DNA of 15,302 bases. Origin: Betaproteobacteria bacterium (GTDB taxonomy: Bacteria; Pseudomonadota; Gammaproteobacteria; Burkholderiales; Burkholderiaceae_E). The translations under genes were made by a program, and so were the position numbers. The notes under the pieces are model-generated. The model ran no database searches and was not told the origin of the DNA. It saw only the letters and a list, made by a program, of their open reading frames with translations. The stretch spans positions 1 through 15,302 of the forward strand of contig VGHV01000022.1 in the NCBI GenBank assembly GCA_016868095.1, written 5' to 3'. This document shows, one piece after another, positions 1 through 7,615 of this stretch (position 1 is the first letter of the stretch; every line of letters begins with the position of its first letter).

Positions 1-967
<967 letters not shown>

Positions 968-1073
968 GGCTTAGCTCCCTTTAATGCCACTCGTTAGGAC
1001 GCTGGACTTCGATGGTTAAGGACGACATACATCAACATTATGCGACTTTAGTGCCTGATCACCGGCTTAAGTA

Positions 1074-1523
1074 TCAGTCGCTTGCAGGGCAAAACATCGG
1101 CAAGGGCGGACCATCACCCTCGGTGGGCTTAAAAACAAGCTTCACACGTTGACCGATTCGTACCGATTCAGGGTCACAGTCGACAATATGCGTCATCATC
1201 CGCGGACCTTCGTCGAGTGTCACATAGGCAATAACAAAGGGCTGAGGTAGCGCCTTACGCGTGATGCTGTAGGTGTAAATCTCACCCCGACCGCTCGCTT
1301 CTTCCCAATCGGTCTCGCCCATGCAAAAGGGGCAAAGCGCGCGGGGAAACCAGTGTGCCTTGCCGCAGTCCTTGCATCGTTTGATAAGAAAACGGCCTGA
1401 CTTAGCAGCCTCCCAAAACCCAGCCTGATCACCCAAAATACGCGGTGCGGAGTAGCTGATGGGCTTTTGTTCGCTTGATGTCGCTGGCTGATGTCTTGAG
1501 GTTTGGCTTTGATCGCTTGACAT
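1074..1523 (-). CDS. Zn-ribbon/OB-fold (DUF35) protein, partner of the thiolase-fold protein
   Basis: A 149-residue DUF35-family protein. Residues about 35-70 form a rubredoxin-like zinc ribbon with four cysteines in two CxxC pairs: Cys50/Cys53 and Cys64/Cys67. Residues about 75-148 form the OB fold (IYTYSITRKALPQPFVIAYV, then LDEGPRMM and a closing LPMFCPA). Such proteins act as small subunits of thiolase-fold enzymes, for example with the Ltp2 steroid side-chain retro-aldolase, and of HMG-CoA-synthase-like or acetone-type thiolases. Here the start codon shares one base with the stop of the thiolase gene (TAATG), so translation is almost certainly coupled and the two products probably form a complex. 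The first 25 or so residues are polar, Ser/Gln-rich and likely disordered. Catalytic role is unlikely alone; a structural or CoA/acyl-chain binding role is inferred from known complexes. Confidence 0.92.
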   Translation of the reverse strand: MSSDQSQTSRHQPATSSEQKPISYSAPRILGDQAGFWEAAKSGRFLIKRCKDCGKAHWFPRALCPFCMGETDWEEASGRGEIYTYSITRKALPQPFVIAYVTLDEGPRMMTHIVDCDPESVRIGQRVKLVFKPTEGDGPPLPMFCPASD

Positions 1524-2683
1524 TATTCGCGCTCCATAATCAAGGTGGCGCCTGCGTGGCGACCCGATAAGGTACCGCCTGTTCCATGGGCTAAGGCCAG
1601 ATGACAGTTTGGCAGCTGGACGGCAGGGTGAGCCTCGGCACGCAATTGGCGGACCGCTTCAATGACTTTGGTAATCCCACCACGATTAGCCGGATGATTG
1701 TTACAAAGTCCACCACCATCGGTATTAAAGGGAAGCTTTCCAACACCTGAAATCAAATTTCCGTCTGCTACAAAACGTCCACCTTCGCCCTTTGCACAAA
1801 AACCTAAATCCTCAAGCTGCATGATCACGGTGATGGTAAAGCTGTCGTAGATCGATGCATATTGAATATCAGAAGGCTTAACGCCGGCTTGCTCAAAGGC
1901 ACGCTGACCAGACCATCGTCCGGCGCTAAAGGTCAAATCAAAATAGCCGCCTGCTGGCCCCTTGACCGCTTCGCCTGCACCAATCACCTTGACAAGCGGC
2001 CGCTTGAGCGAGCGCGCGATCTCTGGTCGGGTTACCACCAGTGCTCCGCCACCGTCGCTAACCACACAACAGTCAAGGCGTCTCAGCGGATCCGAAATCA
2101 TCGGCGAGTCCATGACTTCTTGGACAGTAACAACATTGCGCAACATGGCATGCGGGTTGTGTTGGGCATGATGGGATGCTGCGACCTTTACCCAGGCCAT
2201 TTGCTCGAGGGTGGTGCCAAATTCATGCATATGACGCATGGCAGCCATGGCGTAGGAATTGACGGTAACCGAGGTAAACGGTGTTTCAAAAGGGGCGTCG
2301 GGCAAATTCTCACCCCAGTTGCGCGGCACCAAACCGCTTGAGCCCTCCGAACGCGGGCGCCCGGCCAGGGTGATCAAGGCGATATTGCAATGACCGGCAG
2401 CAATCGCTTGCGCCGCGTGCGCCACATGAACCAGATACGACGAGCCGCCTGTATCGGTACTATCGATGAACCGAGGCTTAATGCCCATGTAATCGATCAT
2501 GTTCAAGGGGCCAAGTCCCGGGGCGTCGCCTGCACATAGGTAGCCATCGACGTCCTCAAGCTTCAGACCGGCATCTTCAAGCGCTCCCTTGGCTGCCTCA
2601 GCATGTAATTGGGCCACCGACTTATCGGGCGCCTTGCGTGTTGGATGCTCATAGGCACCCACAATGTAAGCCTGTTGGTTCAT
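1523..2683 (-). CDS. Thiolase-fold protein lacking the catalytic cysteines (SCP-x/Ltp2-like)
   Basis: A 386-residue thiolase-superfamily protein of the lipid-transfer/SCP-x branch, slightly shorter than biosynthetic thiolases. The N-terminal half ends with VSDGGGALVV (about 208-217), and the second half contains ASIYDSFTITVIMQLEDLGF (276-295) and CNNHPANRGG (327-336), which keeps the His of the usual GHP loop (His330). The nucleophilic-cysteine region reads DTGGSSYLVH (77-86), with Ser where active thiolases have Cys, and the C-terminal loop reads LAHGTGGTLSGRH (363-375), without the second Cys of the CxG motif. It is therefore unlikely to be a normal acetyl-CoA acyltransferase. Cys-less members paired with DUF35, such as Ltp2, catalyse retro-aldol cleavage of beta-hydroxyacyl-CoA; a similar reaction is inferred here. 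The gene overlaps the CoxG-like gene by ATGA and the DUF35 gene by one base. Confidence 0.9.
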   Translation of the reverse strand: MNQQAYIVGAYEHPTRKAPDKSVAQLHAEAAKGALEDAGLKLEDVDGYLCAGDAPGLGPLNMIDYMGIKPRFIDSTDTGGSSYLVHVAHAAQAIAAGHCNIALITLAGRPRSEGSSGLVPRNWGENLPDAPFETPFTSVTVNSYAMAAMRHMHEFGTTLEQMAWVKVAASHHAQHNPHAMLRNVVTVQEVMDSPMISDPLRRLDCCVVSDGGGALVVTRPEIARSLKRPLVKVIGAGEAVKGPAGGYFDLTFSAGRWSGQRAFEQAGVKPSDIQYASIYDSFTITVIMQLEDLGFCAKGEGGRFVADGNLISGVGKLPFNTDGGGLCNNHPANRGGITKVIEAVRQLRAEAHPAVQLPNCHLALAHGTGGTLSGRHAGATLIMERE

Positions 2684-3345
2684 CGAAACAATCCTGCAAA
2701 AAATCGCTTAATCAATCCCCAAAGAAGGCCTATTGCATTGAGCTCTTGCACAGGCGCAGCTTTGCCCTGCGCGTGATTGGCTGCGTCGATATCGGTTGCC
2801 GCTTCGGCAGCCGGTCCATTTGGTGCAGCACTTGATCCGCCCGACTGTGCCGACGATTCCCCGGCCATTGGCTTGGCGCTTTGTTGCATGGCCTGCATTT
2901 GGGCGCGATTTGAGAAATTCTGCGCAAACTGGCCAAGGATCATGTCAGACACCGAATTCATCATCCGTCCGCCAAATTGGGCAAATTTCCCCGTGACCGT
3001 CACTTCGGCCTTACCCACCAATTTGCAGCTGGTTGCATCCACAACGACCAAACTGGCCGTGAGGTCCATGCTGGCTGAAGATCCGCCCTTGTCAGCGCCT
3101 TTGCCAAGCATTTGTATTTGATAAGCCGCTGCGTCGACGCCTTTGAGTTCGATATCGCCGCCAAAATTGGCACTGGCAGGTCCCACCTTCACTTTCACCT
3201 GACCCTTGAAGTGGGTGTCGTCGACCTTTTCGGTAATGCTCGCGCCTGGCATGCAGGTCGCAAGCGCCTGAACATCTGAGAGCACCTGCCAGGCCGCTTC
3301 CAGCGGTGCGGCAACTGGGTACTCTTTTTCCAACACAACCTGCAT
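2680..3345 (-). CDS. CoxG-like SRPBCC (START-fold) protein with C-terminal amphipathic tail
   Basis: A 221-residue protein of the CoxG (carbon monoxide dehydrogenase subunit G) branch of the SRPBCC superfamily, which forms a deep hydrophobic ligand cavity. Residues 1-145 make the domain, with the family's CMPGA (31-35) and KVKVGPASANFGG (51-63) signatures and a helix around SVSDMILGQFAQNF. Residues about 150-200 are a Gln/Ala/Ser/Pro-rich linker. The last 20 residues (NAIGLLWGLIKRFFAGLF) are hydrophobic with scattered Arg/Lys, suggesting membrane association; CoxG is known to tie CO dehydrogenase to the membrane. The ATG at 3345 has AAAGGAG 7 bases upstream. It is the first gene of the trio and its stop overlaps the thiolase start (ATGA). 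The divergent neighbour is an XdhC/CoxI-family gene, the usual company of CoxG, yet no molybdenum hydroxylase subunit is in the window, so its actual partner is unknown. Confidence 0.9.
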   Translation of the reverse strand: MQVVLEKEYPVAAPLEAAWQVLSDVQALATCMPGASITEKVDDTHFKGQVKVKVGPASANFGGDIELKGVDAAAYQIQMLGKGADKGGSSASMDLTASLVVVDATSCKLVGKAEVTVTGKFAQFGGRMMNSVSDMILGQFAQNFSNRAQMQAMQQSAKPMAGESSAQSGGSSAAPNGPAAEAATDIDAANHAQGKAAPVQELNAIGLLWGLIKRFFAGLFR

Positions 3346-3372
3346 GGTCGTACTCCTTTGACAAGACAGTCG

Positions 3373-3402
3373 ATAATAGTCGCATTACCATCGGAGGGTT
3401 AA
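3373..3402 (-). promoter_or_regulatory. Possible sigma-70 promoter for the CoxG-thiolase-DUF35 operon
   Basis: On the minus strand a TATTAT hexamer (3378-3373) lies 18 bases after TTAACC (3402-3397), resembling -10 and -35 boxes. Initiation about 7 bases past the -10 would leave a leader of roughly 20 bases holding the strong Shine-Dalgarno at 3353-3359. It sits in the only gap (3346-3441) between this operon and the divergent XdhC-like gene. The -35 match is only moderate, so this is a tentative call from sequence alone. Confidence 0.35.
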
Positions 3403-3441
3403 GTCCTAAGACTCGATAAACCACAGCAACGGAACGAAGCA

Positions 3442-4458
3442 ATGGATAGCACCGACTTTTCAGTACTCAATACCTGCATTGGCTGGATGGAGCAGTCGCG
3501 CCGCGTGGCCCTCGTTACGGTTGTAGAAACTTGGGGCTCATCGCCACGCCCAGTGGGCTCGTGGCTTGCCGTGCGCGATGATGGCCAGGTCGTCGGGTCA
3601 GTCTCCGGGGGCTGTGTCGAAGACGATTTGATCGCGAGGGTTCAAAGCGAAATCATGCCGGCGTTAAAGCCACAGACGGTGCTTTATGGTGTGAGCAAAG
3701 AGGAGGCTGCACGCTTTGGCTTGCCTTGCGGGGGCAGCGTTCGCGTTGTTGTCGAACCCCACCCGAGCCTTGAGGGTTTGCGGCAATTGCGCAGTCGTGT
3801 TGCTGAAAAGCGCATGAGCCTTCGGGTGCTGGATATGGCAAGCGGCGATTTTGAGATTCGCGATGCAAACCGCGCCGACCACTTTCGATTCGACGGCAAA
3901 CAAATGAATTGTGTCCATGGGCCGAGGTGGCGTTTGATCATGATCGGTGCAGGCCAGTTGTCTCAGTATTTATGCCAGATGGCGCTCGCTGCCGATTACC
4001 AGATCGTGGTCATCGACCCCCGGGACGAGTTTGCCGAAGGTATTCAGTTTCCTGGCGTTGAGTTCTCGCGCGGCATGCCCGATGACGAACTGATTCGTCT
4101 CGGCATTAATAACCATACCGCTGTGGTGGCACTTACCCACGATCCCAAACTTGACGATATGGCCTTGCTCGAAGCCTTGAAATCACCCGCTTTTTACATC
4201 GGTGCCTTGGGGTCGCGAGCCAACACCGCCAAACGCAAAGAGCGCTTAAAGCTCTTTGACTTAAGTGATGAAGAAATTGCGCGGCTTTATGGCCCTGTCG
4301 GGCTCTTTATCGGCGCAAAAACACCGCCCGAAATGGCGATCTCGATACTTGCCGAAATCACTGCTGCCAAATACGCCGTCGCAATTGTGCAGCGACGCGA
4401 CGACGGCCCCATCGCGGCAAGTGCCTGTTCAGTAGAGCGCGTATCCACCGTCGATTAA
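3442..4458 (+). CDS. XdhC/CoxI-family molybdenum hydroxylase maturation protein
   Basis: A 338-residue XdhC/CoxI protein. In this family XdhC binds molybdenum cofactor, helps its sulfuration and inserts it into xanthine dehydrogenase-type enzymes in the cytoplasm. The N-terminal XdhC_CoxI domain has ETWGSSPRPVG (29-39), SGGCVEDDL (55-63, Cys58) and GLPCGGSV (93-100, Cys96). The C-terminal Rossmann domain has MIGAGQLSQYL (167-177), IDPRDEFA (191-198), LGSRAN (256-261) and GPVGLFIGAKTPPEMAIS (284-301), the family's closing signature. The ATG start has only a weak upstream GGAACGAAG. It is a single-gene unit, divergent from the CoxG-like gene across 96 bases, and its 3' end overlaps the convergent SDR gene by 30 bases. 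No molybdenum hydroxylase structural subunit is in the window, so its client must be encoded elsewhere. Confidence 0.93.
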   Translation: MDSTDFSVLNTCIGWMEQSRRVALVTVVETWGSSPRPVGSWLAVRDDGQVVGSVSGGCVEDDLIARVQSEIMPALKPQTVLYGVSKEEAARFGLPCGGSVRVVVEPHPSLEGLRQLRSRVAEKRMSLRVLDMASGDFEIRDANRADHFRFDGKQMNCVHGPRWRLIMIGAGQLSQYLCQMALAADYQIVVIDPRDEFAEGIQFPGVEFSRGMPDDELIRLGINNHTAVVALTHDPKLDDMALLEALKSPAFYIGALGSRANTAKRKERLKLFDLSDEEIARLYGPVGLFIGAKTPPEMAISILAEITAAKYAVAIVQRRDDGPIAASACSVERVSTVD

Positions 4459-5205
4459 AAACGAATCGCCGGTGTGAAAAGAGGAGGCTCTGCTCATCAA
4501 ATAAACCGCGATGCCGCCGAAATCCTCACCCTCGCCCCAACGTCGCATAGGCACACGTTGCAACACATGACTGGCAAACTTCTCATTGCTGGTTAGGCCA
4601 GCGGTCATATCGGTGGCGATCCAACCGGGAAGAACCGCATTGGCGGTAATCCCATAGCGCGCAAACTCAACCGCAAGCGCGCGGATCATGCTCACCATAC
4701 CGCCCTTGGTGGCACCATAATGCTCGTTACGCGCTGCGCCTTCAATGGCTGCCAGTGAGGCAGTTCCAATCAGTCGCCCGCCTTGGCCCCGCTCAACCAA
4801 ATGTCGCGCCGCTGCCCGGAAGGTGTAAAAGGCACCATCCAGATTCACGGCCATGACACGCCGCCACTCATCAGCGCTCATCTCAACAAAGGATTTCTTG
4901 CCGCCACCACCAACACCAGCATTGGCAAAACAAGCGTCGATTTTTCCCATCTCAGCAAGGCTCTTGGCAAAGACCTCTTCAACTTCGGATTCCTTGGAAA
5001 CATCACACTGAAAAGCGCGCAGCTTGCGTCCGCTTGGTGCGAGTTGGGCCAGTGCTTTAGCGTTTTTTTCCGCATTAGTCCCCCAAATCACCACATCGGC
5101 TCCTGCCTCTGCCACCGCCTGTGCCATGCCCAGACCGATGCCAGAGTTTCCTCCGGTAATCAAGGCGACCTGGCCGCTCAAATCAAATGCTTTGTATCCA
5201 CTCAT
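4429..5205 (-). CDS. Short-chain dehydrogenase/reductase (SDR) oxidoreductase
   Basis: A 258-residue classical SDR, a cytoplasmic NAD(P)-dependent alcohol/ketone oxidoreductase. All hallmark positions are present: cofactor loop TGGNSGIG (17-24), CDVS (67-70), NAG (95-97), Asn121, and the catalytic Ser150, Tyr163 and Lys167 (YGATK). The C-terminal IDGGYAL is typical. The segment NAVLPGWIATDM (188-199) follows the NxxxPGWxxTxM pattern seen in 3-oxoacyl-ACP and gluconate 5-dehydrogenase-like enzymes. After the second strand, residues about 39-46 read VIWGTNAE, with no Arg and no acidic residue at the end of the strand, so NAD versus NADP preference is not clear. The ATG has AAGGA about 10 bases upstream. 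The gene stands alone, convergent with the XdhC-like gene and divergent from the class II aldolase gene. The substrate is unknown. Confidence 0.93.
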   Translation of the reverse strand: MSGYKAFDLSGQVALITGGNSGIGLGMAQAVAEAGADVVIWGTNAEKNAKALAQLAPSGRKLRAFQCDVSKESEVEEVFAKSLAEMGKIDACFANAGVGGGGKKSFVEMSADEWRRVMAVNLDGAFYTFRAAARHLVERGQGGRLIGTASLAAIEGAARNEHYGATKGGMVSMIRALAVEFARYGITANAVLPGWIATDMTAGLTSNEKFASHVLQRVPMRRWGEGEDFGGIAVYLMSRASSFHTGDSFLIDGGYALY

Positions 5206-5395
5206 CTGCTAAGAATCCTTTTTTCGCGCGTCAATCATGGCAAAAAATTCAAAATGTTGAACCTGTTACCCCGATTGACATGCTCAAGCTAGCCGGACTT
5301 CTCGTCAATCTGGATTACGATCGCAACGCTTCCGATGAAGGCCAAAAAAGCCTCCAAGCAGCCTGCGAATAACTTTTTTGGAACGACAACCCCTC

Positions 5396-6241
5396 ATGAA
5401 AGCCAACGATTTCATTCAGGACATCCGCAAAGGCTACCCCGAACTTGAGCCCGATAAGGACTATCCACCCCTGCAGTGGCGCAGTGTTCGCGGCGAAGTG
5501 AGCGATGTGGAATGGCAGGCCCGTGTGGATTGTGCTTGTGCTTACCGCCTGGTCAAGCACTTTGCCATGGATGATTTAATTTATAACCATATTTCGGTCC
5601 GTATTCCAGGCAGTGACAGCTTTTTGCTCAATGCCTTCGGACTGCTTTATGAGGAAATTACCGCTTCAAGTCTTATCAAAGTCAGTCTCGCAGGTGATGT
5701 GCTGTGGGCCCCCGATTTCCCGAAAGGCCTGGCCTATCAGTTCAACCCAGCGGGCTGGGTGATTCACGCCGCCATTCACGAAGCACGACCCGAACTTGAG
5801 GGCGTCATCCACACCCACTCATTAGCAACCATGGCGGTCTCGGCGCTTGCGCAAGGCTTGCTGCCCATCACGCAGACAGCCATGCGTTTTGAGCATGTGG
5901 GCTACCACGACTATGAAGGTGTTGTGCTCGAGTTAGGAGAGCGCGAGCGACTACTCCATAATCTTGGGCAAAACGATGTCATGTTTTTGAGGAATCATGG
6001 CGTGCTGGCCGTTGGCCGTTCGATTGCCGAAGCGTTCAACAATACTTACCGTATCGAGCGCGCATGCAAAGCCCAATTGCTTGCTTCAGCTTGCAGTACA
6101 CCGTTGGTTATGCCACCGGCAAGCGTCGTCGCAAGAACAAATCATATGTATAAGCCCGGTTCACGACGCCCTTATGGGTTGCTTGAATGGCCTGCCATGC
6201 GAAGGCTTGCCGATCGCATCGATCCATCTTATAAAACCTAG
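5396..6241 (+). CDS. Class II aldolase/adducin family protein
   Basis: About 281 residues from the ATG at 5396; an in-frame TTG at 5378 would add six residues, but neither start has a strong Shine-Dalgarno. The class II aldolase/adducin domain spans most of the protein. Two of the zinc ligand sites of fuculose-phosphate aldolase are recognisable, the His pair in VIHTHS (His139, His141) and the His in NHGVL (His201). The catalytic Glu before a Trp is replaced by Gly (PAGWVIH, Gly120), as in adducin-like bacterial members. It may therefore be a metal-dependent lyase or decarboxylase of unknown substrate rather than a sugar-phosphate aldolase. It leads the plus-strand operon: its TAG stop is three bases before the MmgE/PrpD start. 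The upstream gap to the SDR gene (5206-5395) must hold any promoter. Confidence 0.9.
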   Translation: MKANDFIQDIRKGYPELEPDKDYPPLQWRSVRGEVSDVEWQARVDCACAYRLVKHFAMDDLIYNHISVRIPGSDSFLLNAFGLLYEEITASSLIKVSLAGDVLWAPDFPKGLAYQFNPAGWVIHAAIHEARPELEGVIHTHSLATMAVSALAQGLLPITQTAMRFEHVGYHDYEGVVLELGERERLLHNLGQNDVMFLRNHGVLAVGRSIAEAFNNTYRIERACKAQLLASACSTPLVMPPASVVARTNHMYKPGSRRPYGLLEWPAMRRLADRIDPSYKT

Positions 6242-6244
6242 ACC

Positions 6245-7615
6245 ATGACTAAACCGCTGCTGCTTGAACTGGGCGAATTCACATCGGCAACGATGCAACA
6301 AAGACTCGACCCTGATCTCTGTCATCATGCTAAGCGCGCACTGATCGACTTTTGTGCCTGTGCGATCGCTGGCTGGAACGAAGAGCCGATGCCCTTGCTA
6401 CGTGCCGCGCTCGCCCATGAAATGGACCCAGCAGTCCCGCAAGCCAGCAAGACACTGATGGGTGAGGCATGCAGCCCCCGCACAGCGGCCCTGCTGCAGG
6501 GTACCGCTGCTCATCTGGTTGAATTCGATGACATCTTTAAGGATGCGATTTATCACCCTGGGGCGCCTACGATTGGCGCAGCCTTAGCCCTTGCAGCCAT
6601 GCAGCATGCGAAAGGGATTGATTTGCTGCGTGCGGTGATTGCAGGCTATGAGATTTCCACTCGAATCGGAGTGGTCATGGGGCGCGCGCATTATCGCTAC
6701 TGGCACAACACAGGAACGATCGGAAGCTTCGGCGCTGCCATCGCTGCAAGCGCTTTGTTAAAGGCCAAGCCCGCCCAGATTCAACATGCATTAGCGGTGG
6801 TTGCCTCATTTGCTGCAGGTTTGCAGCAGGCTTTTCGCATGGATTCGCATTCAAAACCGCTTCACGCAGGTCGTGCTGCTGAGGCAGGCGTACTTGCGGG
6901 TCTTGGGGCAAGCAAGGGCCTTATCGGATCGATCGATGTACTCGACGGTGATGCAGGTTTTGGTGTTGCCATGAGCAGTGCCGCAGACTGGTCCAAGGCA
7001 ACCGAGGCTTTAGGAAGCCGTTGGCATATTGCATCGATGACCTTTAAAAACCACGGTTGTTGCGGCCATACGTTTGCGGCGATCGATGGCGCATTGATCT
7101 TGCAGCAAAGACTCCAGCTCAGTCGCAACAACATCCTCGAGGAGATTCAATCCATCGAGGTTGCAAGCTATGCCGAAGCGCTTGCGGTTGCCAATATCGC
7201 CCAACCAAGAACCGCTGCCGAGGCTAAATTCAGCATGCGTTACGTTGTTGCCCATGCGCTGCTATATGGCGCCGTTCGACTCGATGCGGTGTCTGCTTCA
7301 AGACTTGAAGATCCCGCAATACGCGAACTCATGAAGCGGATCGATGTGCGTGAAGACGCTGCCATCAGTGCTGCCTTTCCTAAGCAACGAGCAGCAAGCG
7401 TGACCTTTAATTTGCCTGATGGAAAGCGCGAAGCGTATTTCCAGCCAACAAGAATCGGTGACCCCGATGCTCCCTTATCGGACGCCGCACTGAGCGATAA
7501 ATTTTTAGAATTATCAAGCGCCCAATTGGGGGAAACCGGCGCAAGCGCTGCTCTTGAATTACTCTGGCATATAGAACATTCAAACGATAACCTTTGCTTT
7601 AGGAGACCTACGTGA
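6245..7615 (+). CDS. MmgE/PrpD family protein (2-methylcitrate dehydratase-like)
   Basis: A 456-residue protein of the MmgE/PrpD family, which includes 2-methylcitrate dehydratase and cis-aconitate decarboxylase. These enzymes dehydrate, decarboxylate or isomerise polycarboxylic acids without a metal centre. Visible family landmarks are LVEFDDIF (91-98), HPGAPTIGAAL (104-114), the active-site region YWHNTGTIGSFGAA (152-165), KPLHAGRAAEAGVLA (204-218) and the late FKNHGCCGHTFAAIDG. Length is normal. There is no prpB/prpC (methylisocitrate lyase/methylcitrate synthase) nearby, so the propionate methylcitrate cycle is not supported. The company of a Bug uptake protein and a 2-hydroxyacid dehydrogenase points to breakdown of an imported carboxylate. 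Its last codons overlap the Bug gene start by GTGA. Family is clear; the reaction is not. Confidence 0.93.
   Translation: MTKPLLLELGEFTSATMQQRLDPDLCHHAKRALIDFCACAIAGWNEEPMPLLRAALAHEMDPAVPQASKTLMGEACSPRTAALLQGTAAHLVEFDDIFKDAIYHPGAPTIGAALALAAMQHAKGIDLLRAVIAGYEISTRIGVVMGRAHYRYWHNTGTIGSFGAAIAASALLKAKPAQIQHALAVVASFAAGLQQAFRMDSHSKPLHAGRAAEAGVLAGLGASKGLIGSIDVLDGDAGFGVAMSSAADWSKATEALGSRWHIASMTFKNHGCCGHTFAAIDGALILQQRLQLSRNNILEEIQSIEVASYAEALAVANIAQPRTAAEAKFSMRYVVAHALLYGAVRLDAVSASRLEDPAIRELMKRIDVREDAAISAAFPKQRAASVTFNLPDGKREAYFQPTRIGDPDAPLSDAALSDKFLELSSAQLGETGASAALELLWHIEHSNDNLCFRRPT
7601..7605 (+). promoter_or_regulatory. Ribosome binding site fixing the GTG start of the Bug protein
   Basis: AGGAG lies six bases before the GTG at 7612. 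No other in-frame ATG, GTG or TTG occurs before the twin-arginine signal, so this strong site decides the start. It lies inside the last codons of the MmgE/PrpD gene, supporting coupled translation. Confidence 0.75.

Noticed and set aside
1862..2341. A 159-codon open frame on the plus strand opposite the thiolase-fold gene
   Set aside because: It is fully antisense to a gene with clear family motifs, has no recognisable domain and no Shine-Dalgarno; taken as a shadow frame.
3358..3363. Perfect TTGACA on the plus strand upstream of the XdhC-like gene
   Set aside because: The nearby GATAAT is only 8 bases away, too close for a -10 box, and the hexamer overlaps the opposite strand's ribosome binding site.
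5275..5280. Perfect TTGACA upstream of the class II aldolase operon
   Set aside because: No acceptable -10 hexamer lies 15-19 bases downstream, so it is not called as a promoter, though the real promoter should be in 5206-5395.
4783..5292. A 169-codon open frame on the plus strand opposite the SDR gene
   Set aside because: Overlaps the conserved SDR core on the other strand and shows no recognisable motif.
5280..5372. A 30-codon open frame just upstream of the class II aldolase gene
   Set aside because: No Shine-Dalgarno before its ATG and no recognisable product; it may simply be leader DNA.
6245..7615. Methylcitrate cycle as the role of the MmgE/PrpD gene
   Set aside because: No methylcitrate synthase, methylisocitrate lyase or AcnD-type gene is present; the neighbours suggest a different acid.
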